Source: Lutraria lutraria (Eukaryota > Mollusca > Bivalvia > Venerida > Mactridae). From it: a stretch of DNA of 64,000 bases. The position numbers were made by a program, and so were the translations under genes. Below the pieces are notes generated by a model. The model was not told the DNA's origin, searched no databases, and was given only the letters and a program-made list of their open reading frames with translations. This document shows positions 48,901 through 59,626 of this stretch, in pieces (the first letter of the stretch is position 1; each line of letters starts with the position of its first letter). The stretch spans positions 40,393,137-40,457,136 of the forward strand of contig OZ026833.1 in NCBI GenBank assembly GCA_964023205.1, read 5' to 3'.

Positions 48901-49219
48901 TCATGAATGAATACTTTATGTAACAAAACAAAATGAAATTACATTTAGGACAGGGAAGACGTCAACAAGTTCTGTTGTCTGATTTAAAATAAAACACGAC
49001 GTGCATAAAGCGAACAAATAATCTTGTGTTTTACCTGATCCAAAATGAACAGTCAACACCGTGGAGTGAAAAACAGACGTTTTTGCACGAGATGTATTGA
49101 AAGTTGACATAACATCATCAAATATAGTACTAATACTAAAGCATAGTCCAATATATACAACCATCACCATACAACACGAACCGAATACAATCCATTTGCG
49201 TACATCACAGCAGGTAACC
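39801..49219 (-). CDS. SLC16 (monocarboxylate transporter)-like MFS protein, 5' end missing
   Basis: Minus-strand exons are 49219-49035, 48515-48372, 47931-47781, 46954-46131 and 39964-39801. All borders are GT-AG, phases agree (1, 1, 2, 1), and the total is 1468 nt, about 488 residues plus a missing N-terminus. Segments: TM1 (KWIVFGSCCMVMVVYIGLCF), then GLINGMLVNKFGPVLCGFVG (TM2-3), SYGIVHALGVNCLYISSATA (TM4), YGFRGALLIIGGFSMNCIPV (TM6), a long basic cytosolic loop, and the second half with NIFAGPVSG and, in the last exon, YMRDLSGSYNIPFQCAAG. This matches the SLC16 fold: 12 TM, long loop 6/7, and the G..D.TGSY..PF signature before TM12. Such proteins are plasma-membrane carriers for monocarboxylates, aromatic amino acids or related substrates. 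Odd points: the usual DGGWGW motif before TM1 is replaced by CDVRKWI, and the YF.KRR..A.G block is weak, so the substrate is unclear. The first coding exon was not found; a 6.8-kb minisatellite lies directly upstream. Confidence 0.85.
39965..40100 (-). pseudogene. Decayed partial copies of the terminal exon, set A
   Basis: Two further copies of the acceptor plus exon start (pattern ACATATTTTGGTGACATCAGAGAT) precede the real exon at about 40036-40008 and 40095-40065, spaced 55-60 bp. They run into frameshifts or lack the conserved GSY..PF. Confidence 0.65.
40835..43960 (+). mobile_element. Non-LTR retrotransposon (LINE), 5'-truncated, 101-bp flanking direct repeats
   Basis: RT blocks in order: KKLKRKKATGSDCLLNNYF, GVIIPPHKKGSMSDVNNYRG, QFGFRKGFSTIDTIFI, YVDMLKCFDSINHNALWFKL, SVGLRQGEVMSPILFSLFVE, FNDDMAIVG (the active-site box, normally F/YADD), then the C-terminal NYASEIWGFSKSKEIERVHL and CDFCNNNDIKDEYHFICLCP. 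Frameshifts and stops break it. The tail is AATAAAATATCTGTCTGTCTG. It is flanked by direct repeats at 40734-40834 and 43961-44061, 101 bp with two mismatches. A hAT-like MITE is nested at 42672-43447. Confidence 0.85.
42672..43447. mobile_element. hAT-like MITE (776 bp) nested in the LINE
   Basis: About 30-bp inverted ends, CAGGGTCACTCAA... and ...GACCCTG, share GGTCTGGACTC at their inner side. Flanking target copies are CATCCAC at 42665-42671 and 43448-43454. Excision in silico rejoins the LINE frame (...LSLHP-LKIQTGRY...). There is no transposase. Same end type as the 193-bp MITE at 7548. Confidence 0.72.
44368..44852. mobile_element. MITE with about 65-bp inverted ends
   Basis: Left AAAATTTGACCTGATTTCGG... 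and right ...CCGATATTGG..., in reverse, match through GGTCGGAAAAAA and AAAATGGACTAATT. No coding sequence; a target duplication is not clear. Confidence 0.6.
44853..45955. other. SLC16-like last intron, repeat remnants
   Basis: GTATTAAGCGACCGCCC (about 45033) and GGTCTCTTAA phrases, with CGGTCGCTTAATGTACTAG near 45793, look like the two ends of another short repeat (about 45025-45810). No gene seen. Confidence 0.4.
45956..46087 (-). pseudogene. Decayed partial copies of the terminal exon, set B
   Basis: Three copies of the acceptor plus exon start lie just after the donor of the 824-nt exon: at about 46087-46056 (CATATGTTTCAGGTTACATG), 46033-46002 and 45984-45956, spaced about 50 bp. Each keeps an AG|GT(T/A)ACAT.A.AGATATG core. 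The first would read a few residues and then a stop. Confidence 0.65.
47530..47712. repeat. Short repeat in an SLC16-like intron
   Basis: Repeated TTCGGATAA(C/T) phrases and an inverted TCCGAA/TTCGGA pattern, seen as ATAATCCGAAATCGACGGGA and CAGGTTTTCTGATAATCCGA. It lies between the 824-nt and 151-nt exons. Confidence 0.4.
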
Positions 49220-49324
49220 CTAAAAATAATAAAATATGACAATTCAAGAATCAATCAATACACTTGAAGATAACAGTGATAGGCTACATTCTCAAAACAT
49301 AACTGTACAGTTAGGAGACATAAT

Positions 49325-52300
49325 CCTTCTATATGGAACACTACTTTTTGTAAACACAATATTTCTTTACAGAACAGCACAGTTTTGCACATTGGAAACA
49401 AAATATTTCTATACAGAACACCACAGTTTGTACTCATTAGAAACAAAATCTTTTTATACAGAATACTACAGTTTGTAAACAAAATCCTTCTAAACAGAAT
49501 ACTACAGTTTGTAAACATAATCCTTCTAGTATACAGAACACTACAGTTTGTAAACAAAATCCTTCTAGTATACAGAACACTACAGTTTGTACTCATTAGA
49601 AACAAAATCTTTTTATACAGAATACTACAGTTTGTAAACAAAATCCTTCTAAACAGAATACTACAGTTTGTAAACATAATCCTTCTAGTATACAGAACAC
49701 TACAGTTTGTAAACATATTCCTTCTAAACAGAACACTACAGTTTGTAAACATAATCCTTCTAGTATACAGAACACTACAGTTTGTAAACAAAATCCTTCT
49801 AAACAGAATACTACAGTTTGTAAACATAATCCTTCTAGTATACAGAACACTACAGTTTGTAAACAAAATCCTTCTAAACAGAATACTACAGTTTGTAAAC
49901 ATATTCCTTCTAGTATACAGAACACTACAGTTTGTAAACAAAATCCTTCTAAACAGAATACTACAGTTTGTACTCATTAGAAACAAAATCTTTTTATACA
50001 GAATACTACAGTTTGTAAACAAAATCCTTCTAAACAGAATACTACAGTTTGTAAACATAATCCTTCTAGTATACAGAACACTACAGTTTGTAAACATATT
50101 CCTTCTAAACAGAACACTACAGTTTGTAAACATAATCCTTCTAGTATACAGAACACTACAGTTTGTAAACAAAATCCTTCTAAACAGAATACTACAGTTT
50201 GTAAACATATTCCTTCTAGTATACAGAACACTACAGTTTGTAAACAAAATCCTTCTAAACAGAATACTACAGTTTGTAAACATAATCCTTCTAGTATACA
50301 GAACACTACAGTTTGTAAACAAAATCCTTCTAAACAGAATACTACAGTTTGTAAACATAATCCTTCTAGTATACAGAACACTACAGTTTGTAAACTTAAT
50401 CCTTCTAGTATACAGAACACTACAGTTTGTAAACATAATCCTTCTAGTATACAGAACACTACAGTTTGTAAACATAATCCTTCTAGTATACAGAACACTA
50501 CAGTTTGTAAACATAATCCTTCTAGTATACAGAACACTACAGTTTGTAAACATAATCCTTCTAGTATACAGAACACTACAGTTTGTAAACATAATCCTTC
50601 TAGTATACAGAACACTACAGTTTGTAAACAAAATCCTTCTAAACAGAATACTACAGTTTGTAAACATAATCCTTCTAGTATACAGAACACTACAGTTTGT
50701 AAACTTAATCCTTCTAGTATACAGAACTCTACAGTTTGTGAACATATTCCTTCTAGTATACAGAACACTACAGTTTGTAAACATAATCCTTCTAAACAGA
50801 ATACTACAGTTTGTAAACATAATCCTTCTAGTATACAGAACACTACAGTTTGTAAACATAATCCTTCTAGTATACAGAACACTACAGTTTGTAAACATAA
50901 TCCTTCTAGTATACAGAACACTACAGTTTGTAAACACAATCCTTCTAAACAGAATACTACAGTTTGTAAACATAATCCTTCTAGTATACAGAACACTACA
51001 GTTTGTAAACATAATCCTCCTGTACAGAACACTACAGTTTGTAAACATAATCCTTCTAGTATACAGAACACTACAGTTTGTAAACATAATCCTTCTAGTA
51101 TACAGAACACTACAGTTTGTAAACATAATCCTTCTAGTATACAGAACACTACAGTTTGTAAATATAATCCTTCTAGAAAACAGAACACTACAGTTTGTAA
51201 ACATAATCCTTCTAAACAGAATACTACAGTTTGTAAACATAATCCTTCTAGTATACAGAACTCTACAGTTTGTAAACATAATCCTTCTAAACAGAATACT
51301 ACAGTTTGTAAACATAATCCTTCTAGTATACAGAACACTACAGTTTGTAAACATAATCCTTCTAAACAGAATACTACAGTTTGTAAACATAATCCTTCTA
51401 GAAAACAGAACACTACAGTTTGTAAATATAATCCTTCTAGAAAACAGAACACTACAGTTTGTAAACATAATCCTTCTAAACAGAATACTACAGTTTGTAA
51501 ACATAATCCTTCTAAACAGAATACTACAGTTTGTAAACATAATCCTTCTAAACAGAACACTACAGTTTGTAAACATAATCCTTCTAGAAAACAGAACACT
51601 ACAGTTTGTAAATATAATCCTTCTAGAAAACAGAACACTACAGTTTGTAAACATAATCCTTCTAGTATACAGAACACTACAGTTTGTAAACAAAATCCTT
51701 CTAAACAGAATACTACAGTTTGTAAACATATTCCTTCTAGTATACAGAACACTACAGTTTGTAAACAAAATCCTTCTAAACAGAATACTACAGTTTGTAC
51801 TCATTAGAAACAAAATCTTTTTATACAGAATACTACAGTTTGTAAACAAAATCCTTCTAAACAGAATACTACAGTTTGTAAACATAATCCTTCTAGTATA
51901 CAGAACACTACAGTTTGTAAACATATTCCTTCTAAACAGAACACTACAGTTTGTAAACATAATCCTTCTAGTATACAGAACACTACAGTTTGTAAACAAA
52001 ATCCTTCTAAACAGAATACTACAGTTTGTAAACATATTCCTTCTAGTATACAGAACACTACAGTTTGTAAACAAAATCCTTCTAAACAGAATACTACAGT
52101 TTGTAAACATAATCCTTCTAGTATACAGAACACTACAGTTTGTAAACAAAATCCTTCTAAACAGAATACTACAGTTTGTAAACATAATCCTTCTAGTATA
52201 CAGAACACTACAGTTTGTAAACTTAATCCTTCTAGTATACAGAACACTACAGTTTGTAAACATAATCCTTCTAGTATACAGAACACTACAGTTTGTAAAC

Positions 52301-55300
52301 ATAATCCTTCTAGTATACAGAACACTACAGTTTGTAAACATAATCCTTCTAGTATACAGAACACTACAGTTTGTAAACATAATCCTTCTAGTATACAGAA
52401 CACTACAGTTTGTAAACATAATCCTTCTAGTATACAGAACACTACAGTTTGTAAACATAATCCTTCTAAACAGAATACTACAGTTTGTAAACATAATCCT
52501 TCTAGTATACAGAACACTACAGTTTGTAAACATAATCCTTCTAGTATACAGAACACTACAGTTTGTAAACATAATCCTTCTAGTATACAGAACACTACAG
52601 TTTGTAAACACAATCCTTCTAAACAGAATACTACAGTTTGTAAACATAATCCTTCTAGTATACAGAACACTACAGTTTGTAAACATAATCCTCCTGTACA
52701 GAACACTACAGTTTGTAAACATAATCCTTCTAGTATACAGAACACTACAGTTTGTAAACATAATCCTTCTAGTATACAGAACACTACAGTTTGTAAACTT
52801 AATCCTTCTAGTATACAGAACACTACAGTTTGTAAACATAATCCTTCTAGTATACAGAACACTACAGTTTGTAAACATAATCCTTCTAGTATACAGAACA
52901 CTACAGTTTGTAAACATAATCCTTCTAGTATACAGAACACTACAGTTTGTAAACATAATCCTTCTAGTATACAGAACACTACAGTTTGTAAACATAATCC
53001 TTCTAGTATACAGAACACTACAGTTTGTAAACATAATCCTTCTAGTATACAGAACTCTACAGTTTGTGAACATATTCCTTCTAGTATACAGAACACTACA
53101 GTTTGTAAACATAATCCTTCTAAACAGAATACTACAGTTTGTAAACATAATCCTTCTAGTATACAGAACACTACAGTTTGTAAACATAATCCTTCTAGTA
53201 TACAGAACACTACAGTTTGTAAACATAATCCTTCTAGTATACAGAACACTACAGTTTGTAAACACAATCCTTCTAAACAGAATACTACAGTTTGTAAACA
53301 TAATCCTTCTAGTATACAGAACACTACAGTTTGTAAACATAATCCTCCTGTACAGAACACTACAGTTTGTAAACATAATCCTTCTAGTATACAGAACACT
53401 ACAGTTTGTAAACATAATCCTTCTAGTATACAGAACACTACAGTTTGTAAACATAATCCTTCTAGTATACAGAACACTACAGTTTGTAAATATAATCCTT
53501 CTAGAAAACAGAACACTACAGTTTGTAAACATAATCCTTCTAAACAGAATACTACAGTTTGTAAACATAATCCTTCTAGTATACAGAACTCTACAGTTTG
53601 TAAACATAATCCTTCTAAACAGAATACTACAGTTTGTAAACATAATCCTTCTAGTATACAGAACACTACAGTTTGTAAACATAATCCTTCTAAACAGAAT
53701 ACTACAGTTTGTAAACATAATCCTTCTAGAAAACAGAACACTACAGTTTGTAAATATAATCCTTCTAGAAAACAGAACACTACAGTTTGTAAACATAATC
53801 CTTCTAAACAGAATACTACAGTTTGTAAACATAATCCTTCTAAACAGAATACTACAGTTTGTAAACATAATCCTTCTAAACAGAACACTACAGTTTGTAA
53901 ACATAATCCTTCTAGAAAACAGAACACTACAGTTTGTAAATATAATCCTTCTAGAAAACAGAACACTACAGTTTGTAAACATAATCCTTCTAGTATACAG
54001 AACACTACAGTTTGTAAACAAAATCCTTCTAAACAGAATACTACAGTTTGTAAACATATTCCTTCTAGTATACAGAACACTACAGTTTGTAAACAAAATC
54101 CTTCTAAACAGAATACTACAGTTTGTACTCATTAGAAACAAAATCTTTTTATACAGAATACTACAGTTTGTAAACAAAATCCTTCTAAACAGAATACTAC
54201 AGTTTGTAAACATAATCCTTCTAGTATACAGAACACTACAGTTTGTAAACATATTCCTTCTAAACAGAACACTACAGTTTGTAAACATAATCCTTCTAGT
54301 ATACAGAACACTACAGTTTGTAAACAAAATCCTTCTAAACAGAATACTACAGTTTGTAAACATATTCCTTCTAGTATACAGAACACTACAGTTTGTAAAC
54401 AAAATCCTTCTAAACAGAATACTACAGTTTGTAAACATAATCCTTCTAGTATACAGAACACTACAGTTTGTAAACAAAATCCTTCTAAACAGAATACTAC
54501 AGTTTGTAAACATAATCCTTCTAGTATACAGAACACTACAGTTTGTAAACTTAATCCTTCTAGTATACAGAACACTACAGTTTGTAAACATAATCCTTCT
54601 AGTATACAGAACACTACAGTTTGTAAACATAATCCTTCTAGTATACAGAACACTACAGTTTGTAAACATAATCCTTCTAGTATACAGAACACTACAGTTT
54701 GTAAACATAATCCTTCTAGTATACAGAACACTACAGTTTGTAAACATAATCCTTCTAGTATACAGAACACTACAGTTTGTAAACATAATCCTTCTAGTAT
54801 ACAGAACTCTACAGTTTGTGAACATATTCCTTCTAGTATACAGAACACTACAGTTTGTAAACATAATCCTTCTAAACAGAATACTACAGTTTGTAAACAT
54901 AATCCTTCTAGTATACAGAACACTACAGTTTGTAAACATAATTTTTCTAGTATACAGAACACTACAGTTTGTAAACATAATCCTTCTAGTATACAGAACA
55001 CTACAGTTTGTAAACACAATCCTTCTAAACAGAATACTACAGTTTGTAAACATAATCCTTCTAGTATACAGAACACTACAGTTTGTAAACATAATCCTCC
55101 TGTACAGAACACTACAGTTTGTAAACATAATCCTTCTAGTATACAGAACACTACAGTTTGTAAACATAATCCTTCTAGTATACAGAACACTACAGTTTGT
55201 AAACATAATCCTTCTAGTATACAGAACACTACAGTTTGTAAATATAATCCTTCTAGAAAACAGAACACTACAGTTTGTAAACATAATCCTTCTAAACAGA

Positions 55301-56120
55301 ATACTACAGTTTGTAAACATAATCCTTCTAGTATACAGAACTCTACAGTTTGTAAACATAATCCTTCTAAACAGAATACTACAGTTTGTAAACATAATCC
55401 TTCTAGTATACAGAACACTACAGTTTGTAAACATAATCCTTCTAAACAGAATACTACAGTTTGTAAACATAATCCTTCTAGAAAACAGAACACTACAGTT
55501 TGTAAATATAATCCTTCTAGAAAACAGAACACTACAGTTTGTAAACATAATCCTTCTAAACAGAATACTACAGTTTGTAAACATAATCCTTCTAAACAGA
55601 ATACTACAGTTTGTAAACATAATCCTTCTAAACAGAACACTACAGTTTGTAAACATAATCCTTCTAGAAAACAGAACACTACAGTTTGTAAATATAATCC
55701 TTCTAGAAAACAGAACACTACAGTTTGTAAACATAATCCTTCTAAACAGAACACTACAGTTTGTTAACATAATCCTTCTAGTATACAGAACACTACAGTT
55801 TGTAAACATAATCCTTCTAGTATACAGAACACTACAGTTTGTAAACATAATCCTTCTAGTATACAGAACACTACAGTTTGTAAATATAATCCTTCTAGAA
55901 AACAGAACACTACAGTTAGTAAATATAATCCTTCTAGAAAACAGAACACTACAGTTAGTAAACATAATCCTTCTAGAAAACAGAACTATACAGTTAGTAA
56001 ACATAATCCTTCTAGTAAACAGAACACTACAGTTTGTAAACATAATCCTCCTGTACAGAACACTACATTTAGTAAACATATTCCTTCTATACAAAGCACT
56101 TCAGTTTGGAAAGACAATCT
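49325..56120. repeat. Minisatellite, about 180 units of 36/39 bp, with higher-order blocks
   Basis: The two main unit types are AACACTACAGTTTGTAAACA + TAATCCTTCTAGTATACAG (39 bp) and AATACTACAGTTTGTAAACA + AAATCCTTCTAAACAG (36 bp). All variants are multiples of 3, so the array is open on both strands (plus 49385-56146, minus 49255-56094), encoding LQFVNIILLVYR-like or RRIMFTNCSVLYT-like repeats. A marker variant (TACTCATTAGAAACAAAATC) recurs at 49431, 49590, 49971, 51798 and 54126, defining blocks of 1827 and 2328 bp with nearly the same internal order. Units decay at both ends. Coding is unlikely. It lies upstream of, or in the first intron of, the SLC16-like gene. Confidence 0.9.
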
Positions 56121-56149
56121 TTTTCATACTGTTAATAGGAAAATAAATT

Positions 56150-59100
56150 GATTACAGAACACCTCATCGTGTTTTAATTTGTCCACTGTGTTCATGCAGT
56201 AGTATACCAACTGGTTAAATATAATTACAGATTTAGATTTTGGATGGTTATTCAAGTGAAAAGTGAGGCGTAATAAGACGCTAATTAATGTAATAATTAA
56301 AGAAGACACGTCCGGTAATTTAGATTTAAATCATATTGGTGTAAACAAACAAAAACGTGATTGCGTTTTACATGCATTACATATGTTATATCGTGCATTA
56401 TTTAGTACCAACAATATTATATAGCTGTAATTTAAGGATGATGGTTTGAGTCATGTGAGGTAGGGGCCCAATAAAATAATAAAGCCGTAATCGGATATGA
56501 CCACCTCTTGAATTTGTGACTTCTGTTTGTCGTTAGCGCATATAATTGATTACAGTGTCAATTTATGTCAGTGTAATATTGTTGCATTCCTGATTTTGTG
56601 TTTGACGGGAGTTCAATGAGGTTCCATATGGATTGGGATTACATCTAACACGTCTGACTAGATTATCTCAGACGTGCTCGATTGTAGTCAGATCTTGACT
56701 TTTAGTATTCCAGTCAACAAGCTGTAGTGTTCCTCTAATTTTAGATTGAAATATGACTTATTTTTTTAAACTTCTGTTATCTCCTCTGTATTGGCCATGG
56801 GCTGTGATTGCTCATCATAGGAAGTGGATATAGTTTTTCTTTACATTGATTAAAATTAGTGTACAATTTACCTTGTTGGCATGCTGTAGTTAGATTCTTA
56901 AACTGATCTTCTTTGGCAATAATTATTCTAGAAGAATTCCATTATTTTAGCCATCTGAATGGTATTAAATTTTATAAAGCCGCATTATTACATTATCTTT
57001 ATTAATGCATTTGTTCAAATTGAATGTTTAAGACATATAGTATAGTATGTTATATTATGTATATTTATTCTTTTACCAGTTAGACCGAAGCCGTGATGTA
57101 GCTGGATTTGTATCCAAGGTATGTCATAGCCTTCTATGAATGTTTGAGAAAAAATCGATTCTCTTTCAAATGTGGAAAAGTTGTCGTCTACTTGTGGAAG
57201 GGTAAGTCTGTACTGTCCAGGAAAGCTGGTTAAGTGAACCGACCGCCGCATATAACTGAACTATCCTTGAAACAATTAGCATTATGTATGTTAAGACAAT
57301 GAACAATTATCTAATGTCACAAACAACTAATATCTGCAAAAAAACTCATTTTTCATACATAGACATTCAATAACCGGTATAAAGAAGTTACTATTTCACA
57401 TAGTTTTAACCCGGTAGTCAAAGTGTATTGAATTACGCACAGGTCCTTTGTTGAGGACTTGCTGAAATAACACCAAATATTTATTTATCTGAGGCAAAAC
57501 AAAAACTAACAAAGAAGCTGCAGTTGCAAAAGCCTTCATTAAAGTTTGATAAAGAACGGATTAAATTAAGAAAATGTTAGTGGTAGTGTCAGAACTGATC
57601 TTTGCCAAACTTCATGCTGTTAAACATATCATTGACAAACACTTCAGTCTACGCTTAGCAATTATAAAACCCAACAGGTTTTGAGTGAAATGGGCATAAA
57701 TCACAATTCAGAAGTGTGTGAAATATGTGTTTTCTATTTTTTCTGCTGATTCTAGACTTTAAATTGGTCTCCGTGAAGTTTTTGTATAGCTAATAAATTA
57801 TCTGTATTTTCGAATGCAACATTTATAAAACATACATCAGAAAAATTCTGCCAGCCTACCGACGATACATATTTTGACATGCTAGTTGAAACATAGTCTA
57901 TGGTCAATGACAGGGTGTTATGAATTGCTAAGATGTGTACCTTGAATATCAGTTGAAAAGTGTTTTACGTAGAACAAAATGTACTCGTATATATTGATAT
58001 AATTTCAAAACACAGGACAATCTTTCCAAAGCAACATCCTATTGTTGTTGAGAGGTTGTTGCTCTAGAGAGGTTTAATAAATAGTTAAATTGTGAAGTGG
58101 GAAAAATCATTGAGGTTGTTGCTAAAAAAAGGGCCGCTATGGAGAGGTTTAACTATCTACAGGTATTTGAGAATTTGAAGGTGCTTGCAGCTTAAGTTTT
58201 TGTTTTGTTTATCATTTGGAGTATAAACATTCTTTAATGTGAGTGTATTATTGAATTTTAATGTTAGTTGTGGCTTGTGTAGAAATGTCATGAGATTTTA
58301 GTAAATCAAGTTGTGACAAAGCTGTTAATGTGCACATAATTCTTACTATTGTAAATAATAGTATTGTGATTTAGGGGTATACATGCAAATAGCTTAATTT
58401 TGAAAAAAAAAACCATCACGGTAAAAGACCTTTATTTCGGTTATTATTTTCCTACATACATCAGTGGAAAAAGTAAAGTTCGTTTCAGCAAATGCAGGTA
58501 GTTAGTAAATGTGTCAGTACAACATTTAATGAGAGACAATATAATTAATACAAACCGAAATCTATAAACGAATCGTGATGAGGCAATGTATATATTCAGG
58601 TTGACATTTTATACTTGGTTTCTATGAATTAATACAGTATTATCTTAAACCTAACACACTCAGCTATAGAAATCAGTAAACATTTTAATATTTTGTTCAT
58701 TTTTATTTTTTTTTAAAAATACAGCAAAAAATCATGTTAAGAATCTTTTCAGAAGTCTTTATTTTTCGATGTTGAGGTGGAACAATAAAAATGAAATTTC
58801 TCAAATTCCCATCGTGATTTTTACCGGAAATAGATGCATTACATAATACCTTTCATGAAAACAATAATCGTTTGCAATTCTCAATTATGCCAATGATTGA
58901 TGGCTTACATTAGATCAAAATGATACGATATATACATTTGTAATCCGCCTTCTCTAAAGCAACCTGGTAACAACTCTAAAACTATTTATTATCACTGAAA
59001 CCAGTTTAAACGAAACGTAGTAACTGAATAATGATGTTTCTTTCATGTGTCTTGTTTACTTTGCTGTTGTCATGTTTGTTGTTATGTTATGAATGTGCGT

Positions 59101-59210
59101 GTGTTTGTCACCTGGGCTTATGGCCTATAAATAACAGAAATAAACTGACCTGTAACATATTAAATTTAATTATGTATTTGTATTTCGCAAAAAGATTTTA
59201 ATTTTATTAA
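56150..59210. other. Intergenic; one possible exon
   Basis: No confident gene. On the minus strand, 57251-57078 is open and ends at a GTAAAA donor (57077 is the last exon base), with an acceptor-like CTGGACAGTACAG near 57211-57199. It could be a 5' exon of the SLC16-like gene, but in its open frame the phase (1) does not match the phase 2 required. Confidence 0.3.
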
Positions 59211-59283
59211 CCAATCGGAATCATTAAAAGGTACACATGAAAGCCCCGTCTGTACGCATCTCTGAACTAGATGATATTTAAAG
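59211..59283 (+). promoter_or_regulatory. Duplicated PKS promoter block
   Basis: CCAAT (59211-59215, in AACCAATCGGA), TGTACGCATCTCTGAACTAG and a TATA-like ATATTTAAAGGA (about 59274-59284). Same order and spacing as at 12629-12700. Confidence 0.55.
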
Positions 59284-59417
59284 GACGTGACACATGGATA
59301 TATACAGTTTGTGCAGAATATATTCACTGCAATCGAAGAAATTCGAATTTTATATGATACGTTGCAATGAATTTATACTAAAACAACTACATGTACTACC
59401 TAAATTCGAAAACAATA

Positions 59418-59626
59418 ATGCCAAATGATGGCGGTATTGTAATTGTTGGCATGGGATGCAAGTTTCCCGGGGCTAACAATGTTCAGGAGTTTCGGCGAGT
59501 ACTTAGCAATGGAGAAAACCATGTTAAAGAAGTTCCAAAAAGCAGATGGAATGTCGATGCCTTCTATGACTCTGACCCGAACGTTCCTTGGACGACATAT
59601 GCACGAAAAGCGGAATTTCTGGAAGG
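59418..59626 (+). CDS. Duplicated PKS first exon (paralogue or relic)
   Basis: It is 209 nt, as in exon 1 of the intact PKS, starting ATGCCAAATGATGG and ending in phase 2 at donor GTAAGC. It encodes the start of a ketosynthase (IVIVGMGCKFPGANNVQEF). By eye about 15 of 209 bases differ from the first copy, and more of the changes alter the protein than not: for example Trp26 to Arg in the conserved EF-W position and Gly66 to Glu before FLE. No exon 2 homologue is visible before 64 kb. Either the rest lies further right, with a first intron over 4 kb as in the intact gene (6.5 kb), or it is an orphan exon. In-frame sequence also extends upstream to an ATG at 59391. Confidence 0.75.

Noticed and set aside
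49325..56120. CRISPR-like array
   Set aside because: Units abut with no unique spacers, and the surrounding genes are eukaryotic with introns.
49255..56146. Two giant open reading frames (over 2200 codons) on opposite strands
   Set aside because: They arise because the minisatellite units are 36 or 39 bp, multiples of 3, without stops. The coding text is the same repeat in every frame, and both strands are equally open.
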